A stretch of DNA of 64,000 nucleotides, taken from contig CADEFT010000005.1 of assembly GCA_902826685.1 (NCBI GenBank), positions 62,001 to 126,000 on the forward strand, read 5' to 3'. Under the pieces are notes generated by a model, which saw only the letters and a list, made by a program, of their open reading frames with translations, made no database searches and was not told the origin of the DNA. Origin of the DNA: an uncultured Acidobacteriota bacterium (GTDB lineage: Bacteria > Acidobacteriota > Terriglobia > Bryobacterales > Bryobacteraceae). Within the stretch, counting starts at the first letter, position 1; every line of letters begins with the position of its first letter. The position numbers and the translations under genes were made by a program. This document shows positions 19,753-29,505 of this stretch, piece by piece.

Positions 19753-20562
19753 TCAAAAACGGCCGAGGCGATTTAGCATCGACCGTGTGTTGCCGGCGTT
19801 GGCCAACTCCACCGAATCCACTACCTTCCAGTTCTCATCGAGCGCCCCGATATAGCGCGCGCTTTCGCGATCCTTGCCCATCAGAATCACGTGCACCTGC
19901 CGGTCCGGATAATGCAGCGCCCGGTATTCGATCTCGCCGGTGCCGGATTTCCAGCGGTCTTCGGCCGGCTGGCCGAGCTTGCGCACGATGCCATGATAAT
20001 CGTCAAAGGGCGTCAATCCCATCGTTTGCTGCAAAATGGGTACGAAGGTTACATCGGAGGACCTGGATCGCCCGCGAATCAGTCCCAGCAGCAGTAGCGT
20101 CAGACCGATGCCGATCACAAATGCGATCATCAGCATCCGGCCGATCTTCGACTCCGTGCCGCCTTCCGAGCGCATGCCGGAAACCGCCGCCAGTCTGCCG
20201 GGCGGGTCGGGCGCCGGGGTCCGTGCGAAATCGTTGACGGCCTTGGGCATCTCGATGACGCGCCGCTCATAAGGCCACAAGGCGCCGGCCTTGTACTCAA
20301 GCTCACGCTTCAGCCCCACAATCATCACCGGTTCGTCGACGCGCGACACCTCGCCCAGGAAGCGCCGCGGTACCCATACTTCCTGGCCCGATTTCGTATT
20401 GATCACAACGACTTCCGACCAGGTGGACTTGTCGTAAGTCCACTCGTTGTGTTCGATATTGAGCAAGGCCGGGTAAAAGGAGAACGCGCGTCCCTTCAAA
20501 TCTTCAATGTTCGGTTGTCCGGGCGTCGGCGTCGGCATAGGCACGGGTCTCCGTTCCAACAT
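19753..20562 (-). CDS. Hypothetical protein with one membrane helix
   Basis: 269 residues from ATG 20562; a TTG at 20622 would extend it by 20. The first 140 residues are soluble and contain a proline-rich start (MPTPTPGQP) and several beta-like strands (SEVVVINTKSGQEVWVPRRF). One membrane helix follows (MLMIAFVIGIGLTLLLLGLI, about 142-162), then a C-terminal domain of about 105 residues with GEIEYRALHYPDRQVHVILMG. I do not recognise the family. The gene lies 36 bases upstream of cstA in the same direction and might be in one transcript with it. Confidence 0.6.
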   Translation of the reverse strand: MLERRPVPMPTPTPGQPNIEDLKGRAFSFYPALLNIEHNEWTYDKSTWSEVVVINTKSGQEVWVPRRFLGEVSRVDEPVMIVGLKRELEYKAGALWPYERRVIEMPKAVNDFARTPAPDPPGRLAAVSGMRSEGGTESKIGRMLMIAFVIGIGLTLLLLGLIRGRSRSSDVTFVPILQQTMGLTPFDDYHGIVRKLGQPAEDRWKSGTGEIEYRALHYPDRQVHVILMGKDRESARYIGALDENWKVVDSVELANAGNTRSMLNRLGRF

Positions 20563-20730
20563 CTTACCGAAACTGAATCGCGACGGCGGTTGGCGCGCCC
20601 CTTTGAGTACTGTGCGCTTCAACCTGTACGAAGTAGTACGATCCGGCCTTGCCGCCGTCCTCGGATTCCCGCACCATGAGGTAACAAGGGAACGACCAAG
20701 GGTGAAATATCTGTACTGTCGGAGGTCGAA

Positions 20731-22506
20731 ATGTCCCTAATCGCTACGGCGCCGTCCGTACGCGCAGCCGCCCAAGAGCGGACCGTCGGCGGCGAGGCGA
20801 GGCTGCTTTACCGGGCCGTCGTGCTGCTGATCGGAGCCCTGCACATCTTCGCCGCACGCCACACCATCACAACCGACGGAGTCGCCTATTTCGACGTTGG
20901 CGACGCGCTGATGCGCGGCGACTGGAAACTGGCGGTCAACGCCACCTGGAGTCCCCTTTACCCCTGGCTGCAGGGATTCGTCCGCTGGCTGGTCGATCCG
21001 CCGGTCACGCATGAATTCGCCCTGGCGCACCTGGTCAACTTTGCCATCTTCACGGCGGCGCTGTTCAGCATGGAGTTCCTGCTATCGGGTTGGCTCGACT
21101 ATCTGCAATTGCGCCGCCAGGGACCGGTACACCGGCACGCCTGGTCGGCCCTCGCCTATGGTGTCTTTCTGGTGGGGACGCTCGCGCTCATCGAGATCTC
21201 TCTGGTGCTGATGGATCTGACGTTCTGCACGTTCGTGCTGCTGGCCGCCGGATTGCTCGTCCGCATTCACAACGGCGAACGGCTCTCGCGCCATTACATG
21301 CTTCTTGGCCTTGCCTGCGGCTTTGGCTGCCTGACCAAGGGTCCGTTCTACGTGGTGGCCTTCTCCATCCTCGTACTCACGCTGATGGCTCGCGCCGTTC
21401 CTCTTCACACAAGGCTGAAGGGAGCCGCCGCGGCCGCCGCGATCATGATCTGCATCTGCGGTCCGTTTGTCGCCGCGCTCTCGCTCAAGACCGGCCGCCT
21501 CACCGTCAGCGACAACGGCTGGCTGAACTACGGCTGGTACGTCAACGGCGCCGCGTACCGTCATTGGCAGGGCGGCGAACCCAATACGCAGGAACAGATC
21601 GTCAAGAAGCGGCATATTGTGCCGATGGACACCGGCACGCCCAAGCAGCCGACCCGGCGCGCCGATGGGGCGATCCCGGTCTATGAGTTCGGCTCGCCGC
21701 TTCAGTGTACTTATCCGGTCTGGTGCGAGCCTTCCTACTGGTATGAAGGCCTGAAAATCCAGATGCATCCCTGGCAGCAATTGAACCGCCTGTGGGTCGG
21801 CGTCAAGTTCCTCAAGGGGCATGTCGCCAATCTGCATCCGATGCAGATGCTGCAGTCGGACCGGCTGCCGTTCCTGTTCACGACATTTCTGCTGTGCTAC
21901 TGGGTTCATCTGGCGATTCGCGACGGCTTCCAACGCCACGGCGCGCTGCTGATCGCCGTCGTCGCCGCCGGCCTTGCCGTGCAACTGGCGGTCTATATCG
22001 AAAAGCGCCATCTGGGCTCCATGCTGGTGCCGCTGTTTCTCGGCCTGTTCGCTTTCGTGCGCTTTGACCGGCATTCTCCACGCATCATCACGGCGGCCCT
22101 GGTGCTGCTCCTGTTGCCGGGGCAGATTCAACACCTGGTGGCGGCGGCCGAATCCATGCGCCAGCAGTCGCCCAAAGAGTGGACCATCGCTTCGGAGATG
22201 CGCCGTGCCGGAGTGGAACCGGGCGCGACGGTCGCCTCCCTCACTTACTCCAACCCCGTTCACGCCAAGTGGGCGCGCCTGGCTCGCGTGCGGATCGTAG
22301 CGGAGGTCTACACCAGTGCCTTCGACTCGAGCGAAAGCGCCTTCTGGAAGGCGCCGGTCGAAGATCGCCAGAAAGCGATGGCTGCGTTCCAGGCTTCCGG
22401 AGCGACCGCCATCGTAGCCACCAAGGCACCCGATTGGGCTCATGCCGAAGGCTGGGTGCCGGTGGGAGACACCGGCTATAGCCTCTACAAACTGGGGACT
22501 CTCTAA
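20731..22506 (+). CDS. Membrane glycosyltransferase, GT39/ArnT-like
   Basis: 591 residues, ATG preceded by GGAGG with five bases between. About ten membrane helices are seen. The first periplasmic loop has TTDGVAYFDVGDALMRGDW and WSPLYPW, the pattern of GT-C transferases of the GT39 / dolichyl-phosphate-mannose type, in which the acidic residue of this loop is catalytic. These enzymes move sugar from a polyprenyl phosphate carrier to lipid or protein on the outer side of the inner membrane. A C-terminal soluble part of about 120 residues follows. Acceptor and donor are unknown. It converges on the PhzF gene, with a four-base overlap. Confidence 0.72.
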   Translation: MSLIATAPSVRAAAQERTVGGEARLLYRAVVLLIGALHIFAARHTITTDGVAYFDVGDALMRGDWKLAVNATWSPLYPWLQGFVRWLVDPPVTHEFALAHLVNFAIFTAALFSMEFLLSGWLDYLQLRRQGPVHRHAWSALAYGVFLVGTLALIEISLVLMDLTFCTFVLLAAGLLVRIHNGERLSRHYMLLGLACGFGCLTKGPFYVVAFSILVLTLMARAVPLHTRLKGAAAAAAIMICICGPFVAALSLKTGRLTVSDNGWLNYGWYVNGAAYRHWQGGEPNTQEQIVKKRHIVPMDTGTPKQPTRRADGAIPVYEFGSPLQCTYPVWCEPSYWYEGLKIQMHPWQQLNRLWVGVKFLKGHVANLHPMQMLQSDRLPFLFTTFLLCYWVHLAIRDGFQRHGALLIAVVAAGLAVQLAVYIEKRHLGSMLVPLFLGLFAFVRFDRHSPRIITAALVLLLLPGQIQHLVAAAESMRQQSPKEWTIASEMRRAGVEPGATVASLTYSNPVHAKWARLARVRIVAEVYTSAFDSSESAFWKAPVEDRQKAMAAFQASGATAIVATKAPDWAHAEGWVPVGDTGYSLYKLGTL

Positions 22507-23288
22507 CCGGCGATTTCGATTTGCCCTTCCATGAACAACGCGGACCGGCCGGCGATCGAAACCCGCTCGCCCCGGTCTTCGCAAAACAACTCGCCGCCGC
22601 GCGCCGAAATCTGGCGCGCGTGCAGCTTTTTCCTGCCGAGCCGCTCGCTCCAATACGGGATCAGCGTGCAATGAGCCGATCCGGTGACCGGATCTTCCGG
22701 GATCCCGCGCGCCGGAGCGAAAAATCGCGAAACGAAATCGGCGCTCGTTCCCGGCGCGGTGACGATGACGGCGAAGCGGTCCACATTTACCAGCAGCGCC
22801 ATATCCGGCTTCAACGCGCGGACTTCGTCTTCATTCGCATAAACAACCAGATAATCCCGCGCCGCCAGCACATTGACAGGAACCCGCCCCAGCGCCCGCA
22901 GAAGATCGGTGTGCACGCCGCACGCTTCCGGCGGACGGGAAGGGAAGTCGAGCGCCAGCAGGTCCCCGTCGCGCGTCACCGAAAGACTGCCGCTGCGCGT
23001 TTGAAACTGGATGCTCTCCTTGCCGTAACCGAGGCGGTGAAACAGGACCCATGCCGCCGCCAGAGTGGCGTGTCCACACAGGTCCACCTCCACCGTCGGT
23101 GTGAACCACCGAAGTTCGAACTCTTCGCCGCTGGCTACGAAGAAGGCGGTTTCCGGCAGGTTGTTCTCGGCCGCAATCGCCTGCATCGTCTTGTCCGGCA
23201 GCCATTGCCGCAGTGGGCAAATCGCGGCGGGATTTCCCTTCAGCGGAACGTCGGTAAACGCATCTACCTGATAGATGGGAATCTTCAC
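22503..23288 (-). CDS. PhzF family isomerase-like protein
   Basis: 261 residues from GTG 23288 (IPIYQVDAFTDVPLKGNPAA follows the first two residues), which matches the normal N-terminus of PhzF proteins; the longer frame to 23396 would overlap the divergent gene. The conserved catalytic Glu lies in NNLPETAFF, followed by DLCGHATLAAAWVL and DPVTGSAHC. PhzF members are two-lobed epimerases or isomerases acting on small acids; only some make phenazines, and there are no other phenazine genes here. Substrate unknown. Confidence 0.9.
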   Translation of the reverse strand: MKIPIYQVDAFTDVPLKGNPAAICPLRQWLPDKTMQAIAAENNLPETAFFVASGEEFELRWFTPTVEVDLCGHATLAAAWVLFHRLGYGKESIQFQTRSGSLSVTRDGDLLALDFPSRPPEACGVHTDLLRALGRVPVNVLAARDYLVVYANEDEVRALKPDMALLVNVDRFAVIVTAPGTSADFVSRFFAPARGIPEDPVTGSAHCTLIPYWSERLGRKKLHARQISARGGELFCEDRGERVSIAGRSALFMEGQIEIAG

Positions 23289-23318
23289 TCTGCCAGTGTA
23301 GCCTGCTAAATTAGAGCT

Positions 23319-24557
23319 TTGGCTCAGCGCTTGGCTTCCTGGACCCGTGGCCTGACGGCAATGTTGGCGGCCTGTCTGTGTTCCGCACAAACTCAACTGT
23401 CGCTACGCGACGCGGTGTCGGAAGCCCTGCGCGAGAACCCGCTGCTTCGAACCGGCGCCGAACGGGTAGCCGTCGCCGAAGGCCTCCGCCGCCAGGCGGG
23501 TCTCACTTTCAATCCTCGCCTGGTGCTGCAAAGTGAGAACACGCGGCTTCGCGGCGACCCCTCCTTCGTCTATCCCCGCGATACCGACAATTTCGCCTAT
23601 CTCTCGCAGACTCTCGAAACGGCCGGCAAGCGCGACCGGCGGGCCGATCTGGCCTCGGCCGCGGTGCGCCGTCTTGAGATCGAACGCGACCTGACGGCGC
23701 GCCAGATCGCCGGCCGGGTCAAGGCCGCCTATTGGATCGCGGCCGGCGCCTGGAGCGCGGAGCGTCTTCTCCGCGACAACCTGGCCAACTTCCAGAAGAT
23801 CGTCGACTACCACGAGATTCGCGTGAAGGAAGGCGCCATGGCCGAGGTGGATCTCATACGTGTGCGGCTCGAAGGAGACCGCCTGGAGATCGGTCTCACG
23901 CAGGCAGTCCTCGAAGCCGGGCGCACCCGAATCCAATTGCTGCGTGAAATGGGACGCCGCGAGTTTCCAGCCGTGACCTATGCCGAAGCTCTCGACCTCG
24001 GTGCCACTCCTGAAATCAATCCGTCGCTCGACGAAGCGTTGAATCGCCGCATGGAAATGAAGCTGGCGGGCCAGGGCGTAGAGGTCGCCCGTTCCAACCT
24101 GCGGCTGCAACAAACTCTGACCAAGCCCAACGTGGACGTCCTGTTCGGCTATAAGCGTACGGCGGGGCTTGACACCGTGCTCGGCGGCCTGCAGTTCGAT
24201 CTGCCGTTACTCAATCGCAACCAGGGAAACGTCGCGGCGGGCGTGGCGGAAATTCGCGCGGCGGAATCGTCGCTCGCCGCCACCGAAGCCCTGATTCGCG
24301 CCGAGGTGTCGGCGGCCCACGCCGAATATGAGATCCGCCGCCGCCAGGTGGACGGATCCATGCGAACCATGCGCGACAAGGCCGATGAAACGGCGCGCAT
24401 CGCCGAAGCCGCCTATCGCGAAGGAGGCGCCGATCTGTTGCGCCTTCTCGACGCCCAGCGCCTGCGCATCGAAACTCAACTGCTCTACATTCAGGCGCTG
24501 GCCGGATTTCGCCAAAGCGCCGTTGCGCTCGAAACCGCACTGGGGGTGGAGCCATGA
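23319..24557 (+). CDS. czcC: Outer-membrane efflux protein, TolC/CzcC family
   Basis: 412 residues from a TTG at 23319, which gives a plausible signal peptide (basic start, then LTAMLAACLCSAQ); an ATG at 23361 would leave a very short one. The protein has the two-fold repeat of long helices of outer-membrane efflux proteins (LRDAVSEALRENPLL at the start; RLLDAQRLRIETQLLYIQAL at the end). It would form the outer-membrane exit of the adjacent RND pump. It overlaps the next gene by four bases (ATGA) and is the first gene of a three-gene operon. The gap to the divergent PhzF gene is only 30 bases. Confidence 0.88.
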   Translation: MAQRLASWTRGLTAMLAACLCSAQTQLSLRDAVSEALRENPLLRTGAERVAVAEGLRRQAGLTFNPRLVLQSENTRLRGDPSFVYPRDTDNFAYLSQTLETAGKRDRRADLASAAVRRLEIERDLTARQIAGRVKAAYWIAAGAWSAERLLRDNLANFQKIVDYHEIRVKEGAMAEVDLIRVRLEGDRLEIGLTQAVLEAGRTRIQLLREMGRREFPAVTYAEALDLGATPEINPSLDEALNRRMEMKLAGQGVEVARSNLRLQQTLTKPNVDVLFGYKRTAGLDTVLGGLQFDLPLLNRNQGNVAAGVAEIRAAESSLAATEALIRAEVSAAHAEYEIRRRQVDGSMRTMRDKADETARIAEAAYREGGADLLRLLDAQRLRIETQLLYIQALAGFRQSAVALETALGVEP

Positions 24558-25765
24558 AGCTGCCGATCCATACGGCGCTTGCCGCGCTGCTGTTGACCGC
24601 GTGTTCGCGCGAAGCCGCTCCGCCGCCGAAGGTCGAAGCCGCCACGCCCGCCGCCGCCGCCCCGGCCGATGAGATCGTCCTTGACCAGCGGATGCAGCGG
24701 GAAGGCCGCATCCGCGCCGCCGCCGTGATCAGCCGCTCGGTGCCTGAATTCGTGCAAGCCAATGGAAGGCTGACGGTGAACGAAACCCGCACCTGGCACG
24801 TCGGCGCCATCACCGACGGCCGCGTCATGCGCGCCCCGGTGCTGGCGGGCGATCGGGTGAAGAAAGATCAGGTGCTCGCCGGTCTGCATAGCCACGACAT
24901 ACACGAAGCGCGGGCGGAATACCGCCGCGCCGCGCAGGAACTCAACCGCCTCAAAACCGTGCTCTCCTACTCGCTCAAACAGCGCGACCGCATGAAGCGT
25001 CTGTTCGAGCTCAAAGCCGCCTCCCTCGAACAGGTGGAACACGCCGAGACCGAGTTCAAGAACACGCAGTCGGCCGTGACGAATGCCGAAACCGAAGTGG
25101 AGCGCACCAAGGTACACCTGGTGGAGTATCTCGAGGTCTCGCTCGAAGGCCACACCGACTCGACCGGCGACGCCGAGCACGACGACGACCTGATTCCCGT
25201 CAAATCGCCCGCCGACGGCATTCTGCTCGAACGCAAGGTAACCACCGGTTCGGTGGTGAAAGGTGGAGACGAGATGTTCATCGTCTCCGATCAAAGCTCG
25301 CTCTGGATGATCGCCGCCATCGCCGAAGAGCACGTTGGAAAGCTGCGTGCCGGCATGGCCGTGAAGGTAAAGGTCCAAGCCTATCCGGATCTGACGTTCC
25401 CCGGCCGCATCGCCCGCTTCGGCGATCAGTTGGATTCGGAAACTCGAACGCTGCCGGCGCGCGTGGAACTGGTCAATGCCGGCGGCAGGCTGAAGCCCGA
25501 GATGTACGCGACCGCCGAGATCGCCATAGGCGCCGGCGCGCGGGCCATCCTGATTCCCCAGGACGCCGTTCAACAGGTGAACGGGCAGCCGGTCGTATTC
25601 GTGCGCAAGGCGCCCGATCGCTTCGAAGCCCGCGTCATCGAGCCGGGCCGCCTCATCGACGGCTTGCAGGAGGTGGCGAGAGGACTGGTCTCCGGCGAGG
25701 AGATTGCCGTCGAGGGCAGCTACGTGCTCAAGTCGCAACTGCTGAAAGGATCGCTGGGCGAATAA
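24554..25765 (+). CDS. czcB: RND efflux periplasmic adaptor, CzcB/CusB family lipoprotein
   Basis: 403 residues. The N-terminus is a lipoprotein signal with lipobox LLLTAC. Then come a barrel-sandwich region (GRVMRAPVLAGDRVKKDQVLAGL), a long helical hairpin (about 115-190), the second half of the lipoyl-like domain (KSPADGILLERKVTTGSVV) and a C-terminal beta-barrel/membrane-proximal part (IPQDAVQQVNGQPVVFV). It links the inner-membrane pump to the outer-membrane channel. There is no His-rich metal-binding stretch, so the metal cannot be told. It is coupled to both neighbours (ATGA upstream, TAATG downstream). Confidence 0.9.
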   Translation: MKLPIHTALAALLLTACSREAAPPPKVEAATPAAAAPADEIVLDQRMQREGRIRAAAVISRSVPEFVQANGRLTVNETRTWHVGAITDGRVMRAPVLAGDRVKKDQVLAGLHSHDIHEARAEYRRAAQELNRLKTVLSYSLKQRDRMKRLFELKAASLEQVEHAETEFKNTQSAVTNAETEVERTKVHLVEYLEVSLEGHTDSTGDAEHDDDLIPVKSPADGILLERKVTTGSVVKGGDEMFIVSDQSSLWMIAAIAEEHVGKLRAGMAVKVKVQAYPDLTFPGRIARFGDQLDSETRTLPARVELVNAGGRLKPEMYATAEIAIGAGARAILIPQDAVQQVNGQPVVFVRKAPDRFEARVIEPGRLIDGLQEVARGLVSGEEIAVEGSYVLKSQLLKGSLGE

Positions 25766-28700
25766 TGCTCGCCCGCCTGATCGACTTCCATCTGCGCAAC
25801 CGCGGTGCCGTATTGGCCGGTCTCGTTCTGCTGATCGGATTCGGGCTCTATACGGTGTATTCGATTCCCATCGACGCGTTTCCCGATCTCACCAACAACC
25901 AGATCGTGGTCATCACCGAATGCCCGCGCATGCCGCCGCCCGAAGTCGAGCAACTGGTCACCTACCCCATCGAAGTCGTACTGATGGGAATGCCGCGCAA
26001 CCTCGGCGTTCGGTCCATCTCGAAGTTCGGCCTCTCCATGATCACGGTGGTCTTCGAAGACTCGGTGGACACCTACTTCGCCCGGCAGTTGGTGAACGAG
26101 CGTTTGCGCGAGGTGCGCGGACGCCTGCCCGAAGGTCTGGAGCCGAGCCTCGGTCCCGTCGCCACCGCCCTCGGCGAGATCTATCAATACGTCCTCGAGA
26201 GTCCTTCCCATTCGGCGATGGAACTCAAGACTCTGCACGAATGGCAGATCAAGAATCAGCTCCGTGCCGTACCCGGCATCAACGAAGTGAATACGTGGGG
26301 CGGGGAAACGCGCCAGGTGAACATCGAAGTGGATCCGGTCGCGCTAGTCCGCTATGGGCTTACCCTGCGCGGCGTCTATGAGCGCGTGGCGGAGAACAAC
26401 TCCAATTTCGGCGGCGGCATCATCGAGCACGCCTCGGAGAAGTACATTGTCCGCGGCATGGGGCGCGTCACCTCGCTTGCCGGTCTGGAAAGTATCGTTG
26501 TCGCTTCGCACCACGGCACACCCATTCTGCTGCGGCAGATCGCGAACGTGACCGATCGCCCCATGCAGCGCGAGGGAGCCGTTCTGCGCGACGGCAAGGG
26601 CGAGACGGTGGCCGGCATGACCATCATGCTGAAGGGCGAGGATGGCAGGCGCGTGCTCGACCGGGTGAAGGCGAAGATCGCCTCTCTCACCCTTCCGGCC
26701 GGCGTTCGGATTGTTCCTTTCTACGACCAGTCGCTTGTGATCGACCGCACCATCGCCACCGTTCGCAAGAACCTGCTGGAAGCCGGATTGCTGGTCATCG
26801 CCGTTCTGCTCGTATTCCTTGGCAACTGGCGCGCCTCGCTGATCGTGGCCGCCGTTATACCGCTGGCGATGCTGTTCGGGTTCATCGGCATGGCGGCGTT
26901 CGGCGTTTCGGCGAATCTGATGAGTCTCGGCGCCATCGACTTCGGCATGATCGTCGACGGCGCGGTGGTGATGATGGAGAACGCCGTACGCAAGCTTGAA
27001 AGGCGCAAAGGCGAGGACTTCGACGCCACCGCCCGCGTACGCGACGCCGCCCATGAAGTCGCGCGGCCCATTCTGTTCGGGGTCGTCATCATCATCGCCG
27101 TCTACATCCCGGTGTTTGCGCTCGAGGGCTTGGAAGGGCGCATGTTCCGGCCCATGGCGATTACGGTGTGCTCGGCGTTGCTCGGTTCGTTGATTCTCGC
27201 CCTGGCCATGGTGCCGGCCGCTGCCGCCATCGCCCTGCGGAACGGAGTCAAGCCGCACGACGAAAGCTGGTTCCTTCCGCTGAAGAACGCCTATTCGAAG
27301 GCCTTGCGATTTGTGGTGCGCCACCGCCTGGCGATGACGGCGCTCGGTTTTTCCGGCGTCGCCGCCGCCCTTGGCTCACTTGCCTACATCGGAACCGAAT
27401 TCATGCCGCGCCTCGATGAAGGGTCGATCCTCATCGTGACCAAGAAACTGCCCGGCATTTCTCTTTCCGATTCCATCAGCCTGAGCGTCCGGGTGGAAAA
27501 AGCCATTCTGGAATTTCCCGAAGTTTCGAGTGTCGTGACGAAGATGGGCCGTCCCGACCTGGCCACCGAGGCTATGGGTGTCTATGAAGCCGACGTCTAT
27601 GTGCTTCTGACACCCGAATCGAGCCGCCGGCAGAACAAGGAAGTTCTGGTCGAGGCCATGTCGAAGCGCCTGGAGACGATTCCCGGCGTCGCCTACAATT
27701 TCACGCAGCCCATGGCCATGAGACTGGATGAAGTGGTGTCGGGCATCAAGGCGGATGTCGCCGTCAAAATCTTCGGCGAAGACACCCGCGTGCTGGAACA
27801 ACTCGCCGCGAAGGCGCTGCACATCGTCGCCGCCGTGCCTGGCGCCGCCGACGCGCAGATGGAAACCATCAGCGGTGCCGCCGAAGTCCGCGTAGAGGCA
27901 GGCCGCGAGGCCCTCGCCCGCTACGGACTCAACATCGCCGATTTGAAGGAAGTGGTGGAAACCGCCGTCGCCGGGCGCGCCGTGGGCGATCTGATCGAAG
28001 GCCAGCGCCGGTTCACCATCGTCCTCAGGCTTCCCGAATCCTACCGCCGCGATCCGCGCGCGCTACGCGATCTTCCCCTGATCGCCCCTGGCGGCGAGCG
28101 CATCCGTCTGTCGCAGGTGGCCACCGTCGCCATGGAGCGCGGCCCGGAACTGGTATCGAGGGAAAGCGGGATGAGGCGCATCGTGGTTCAGACCAACGTG
28201 CGCGGGCGCGATCTCGGCGGCTTTGCCACCGAGGCTCAACAGCGTATCGCCGGCGAACTGAAGCTGCCGGCCGGCTATTCCATCGATTGGGGTGGACAAT
28301 TCGAAAACCAGCGCCGCGCCATGCAGCGTCTGGCCCTGGTCGTTCCCCTTTCGGTCTTCATCATCTTCGCCCTGCTGTACCTGACGTTCCACTCCATGCG
28401 TTTCGCGCTGCTGATTCTGCTGAACGTCCCGTTCGCGCTGGTGGGCGGTGTCGCCGCTCTCTGGGCGCGCCAGTTGAATCTGAATCTGTCGGCGTCGGTT
28501 GGCTTCATCGCGTTGTTCGGCGTGGCCGTGCTGAACGGCATCGTGCTGGTGAGCTACATCACCAAGCTGCGGGCCGAAGGAATGCCGTTGCTCCAAGCGG
28601 TCGTGGAAGGCGGCGCCACGCGGCTGCGTCCGGTGCTGATGACGGCGCTGGTGGCCAGTCTCGGCTTTCTGCCGATGGCCATCTCCACCTCGCCGGGCGC

Positions 28701-28845
28701 CGAAGTCCAACGTCCGCTCGCCACCGTTGTCATCGGCGGTCTCATCACTTCCACGTTGCTGACGTTGTTTCTCTTGCCGGCCTTGTATATGTGGTTTGCG
28801 CCCGCGCGTGTCACTGCAGACGATGCCGGTTCCGTTCGTTCGTAA
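25765..28845 (+). CDS. czcA: Heavy-metal efflux RND pump, CzcA/CusA family
   Basis: 1026 residues, normal for HME-RND pumps. It starts with a cytoplasmic tip and a first helix leading to TVYSIPIDAFPDLTNNQIVV, typical of CzcA. The proton-relay motif GAIDFGMIVDGAVVMMEN is in helix 4, and twelve helices with two large periplasmic domains are seen. Using the proton gradient, such pumps export divalent (Co, Zn, Cd, Ni) or monovalent (Cu, Ag) cations from the periplasm; the conserved acid pair in DFGMIVDG fits the divalent group, but the exact metal is inference. Its ATG shares one base with the czcB stop. No metal-responsive regulator is adjacent. Confidence 0.93.
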   Translation: MLARLIDFHLRNRGAVLAGLVLLIGFGLYTVYSIPIDAFPDLTNNQIVVITECPRMPPPEVEQLVTYPIEVVLMGMPRNLGVRSISKFGLSMITVVFEDSVDTYFARQLVNERLREVRGRLPEGLEPSLGPVATALGEIYQYVLESPSHSAMELKTLHEWQIKNQLRAVPGINEVNTWGGETRQVNIEVDPVALVRYGLTLRGVYERVAENNSNFGGGIIEHASEKYIVRGMGRVTSLAGLESIVVASHHGTPILLRQIANVTDRPMQREGAVLRDGKGETVAGMTIMLKGEDGRRVLDRVKAKIASLTLPAGVRIVPFYDQSLVIDRTIATVRKNLLEAGLLVIAVLLVFLGNWRASLIVAAVIPLAMLFGFIGMAAFGVSANLMSLGAIDFGMIVDGAVVMMENAVRKLERRKGEDFDATARVRDAAHEVARPILFGVVIIIAVYIPVFALEGLEGRMFRPMAITVCSALLGSLILALAMVPAAAAIALRNGVKPHDESWFLPLKNAYSKALRFVVRHRLAMTALGFSGVAAALGSLAYIGTEFMPRLDEGSILIVTKKLPGISLSDSISLSVRVEKAILEFPEVSSVVTKMGRPDLATEAMGVYEADVYVLLTPESSRRQNKEVLVEAMSKRLETIPGVAYNFTQPMAMRLDEVVSGIKADVAVKIFGEDTRVLEQLAAKALHIVAAVPGAADAQMETISGAAEVRVEAGREALARYGLNIADLKEVVETAVAGRAVGDLIEGQRRFTIVLRLPESYRRDPRALRDLPLIAPGGERIRLSQVATVAMERGPELVSRESGMRRIVVQTNVRGRDLGGFATEAQQRIAGELKLPAGYSIDWGGQFENQRRAMQRLALVVPLSVFIIFALLYLTFHSMRFALLILLNVPFALVGGVAALWARQLNLNLSASVGFIALFGVAVLNGIVLVSYITKLRAEGMPLLQAVVEGGATRLRPVLMTALVASLGFLPMAISTSPGAEVQRPLATVVIGGLITSTLLTLFLLPALYMWFAPARVTADDAGSVRS

Positions 28846-29077
28846 CCAGCTCGTCGAAGATGGCCAGAACCTGCTTGCGGTATTGATACATCCGTTCGAG
28901 CGACTCGCGGAAACCGTCGGCGCGGTAGTGGAGATGCCATTTCGCCAGCGTTTCCTTGGGGATGTCGATGTCCTTGCGCAAATCCTCGGCCGAATGCCCG
29001 CGCAGGAACAGGCCGTAGAACATCGCCGCTTCACGCCGTGGCGCGATGGGGTCGAAGTCGTCAATCCGGGGCTGCAT
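28811..29077 (-). CDS. Small helix-turn-helix-like protein
   Basis: 88 residues from ATG 29077; a TTG at 29146 would add a hydrophobic 23-residue leader. The middle reads FLRGHSAEDLRKDIDIPKETLAKWHLHY, which looks like a helix-turn-helix of the kind in transposase-like or Xre-like small regulators. I know no name for the family. Its 3' end overlaps the end of czcA by 35 bases on the opposite strand. It could regulate neighbours but nothing in the sequence shows this. Confidence 0.6.
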   Translation of the reverse strand: MQPRIDDFDPIAPRREAAMFYGLFLRGHSAEDLRKDIDIPKETLAKWHLHYRADGFRESLERMYQYRKQVLAIFDELVTNERNRHRLQ

Positions 29078-29187
29078 GGCGATTCCCAAAGAAATAGTGC
29101 CGAAAAAGAGAAGTATAAACAGGGAAAGGGCGGCTGGCAAGAGCAATCTAAACCGGGCTAGAATGGCTTCAGACTGAGAGGTCCAAC

Positions 29188-29505
29188 ATGAAACTCTTCT
29201 CTTTGGGCGCCATTCTGTTTTCCGGACTCGCCTGCGCCGAATCCTGGAACGGAACGTTAATCGACACCATGTGTAAAGCCAAGGATGCGGCAGGCCACAC
29301 CCGCCAATGCGCCGTCGGTTGCGCCAAGGGCGGCTACGGTCTGGTGCTCTCCGACGGTAAGTTCGTCAAACTCGATGAAGCGGGCAACGCCAAGGCGCTG
29401 TCGGCGCTGAAAGCCTCCACCCGCGATAAGGACTTGAAAGCCAAGGTCTCGGGCAAAATGGACGGCGACGTCATTCAGGTGGAGTCGATCGACCTGGCCA
29501 AGTAA
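29188..29505 (+). CDS. Small exported protein (acidobacterial type, DUF5818-like)
   Basis: 105 residues with a signal peptide (MKLFSLGAILFSGLACAES) and GAGAGG before the ATG. The mature part has WNGTLIDTMCKAKDAAGHTRQCAVGCAKGGYG: three cysteines in a short segment followed by a small beta domain ending VIQVESIDLAK. Acidobacteria carry many such proteins; function is unknown. The Cys/His segment might bind a metal, which would fit its place next to the metal pump operon, but this is only a suggestion. Confidence 0.7.
   Translation: MKLFSLGAILFSGLACAESWNGTLIDTMCKAKDAAGHTRQCAVGCAKGGYGLVLSDGKFVKLDEAGNAKALSALKASTRDKDLKAKVSGKMDGDVIQVESIDLAK

Noticed and set aside
21082..22671. Open frame of 529 codons antisense to the GT39-like gene
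   Set aside because: Charged, His/Gln/Arg-rich composition typical of antisense shadows; no recognisable motif.
28063..29064. Open frame of 333 codons antisense to czcA
   Set aside because: Composition of a shadow frame; czcA on the plus strand is unmistakable.
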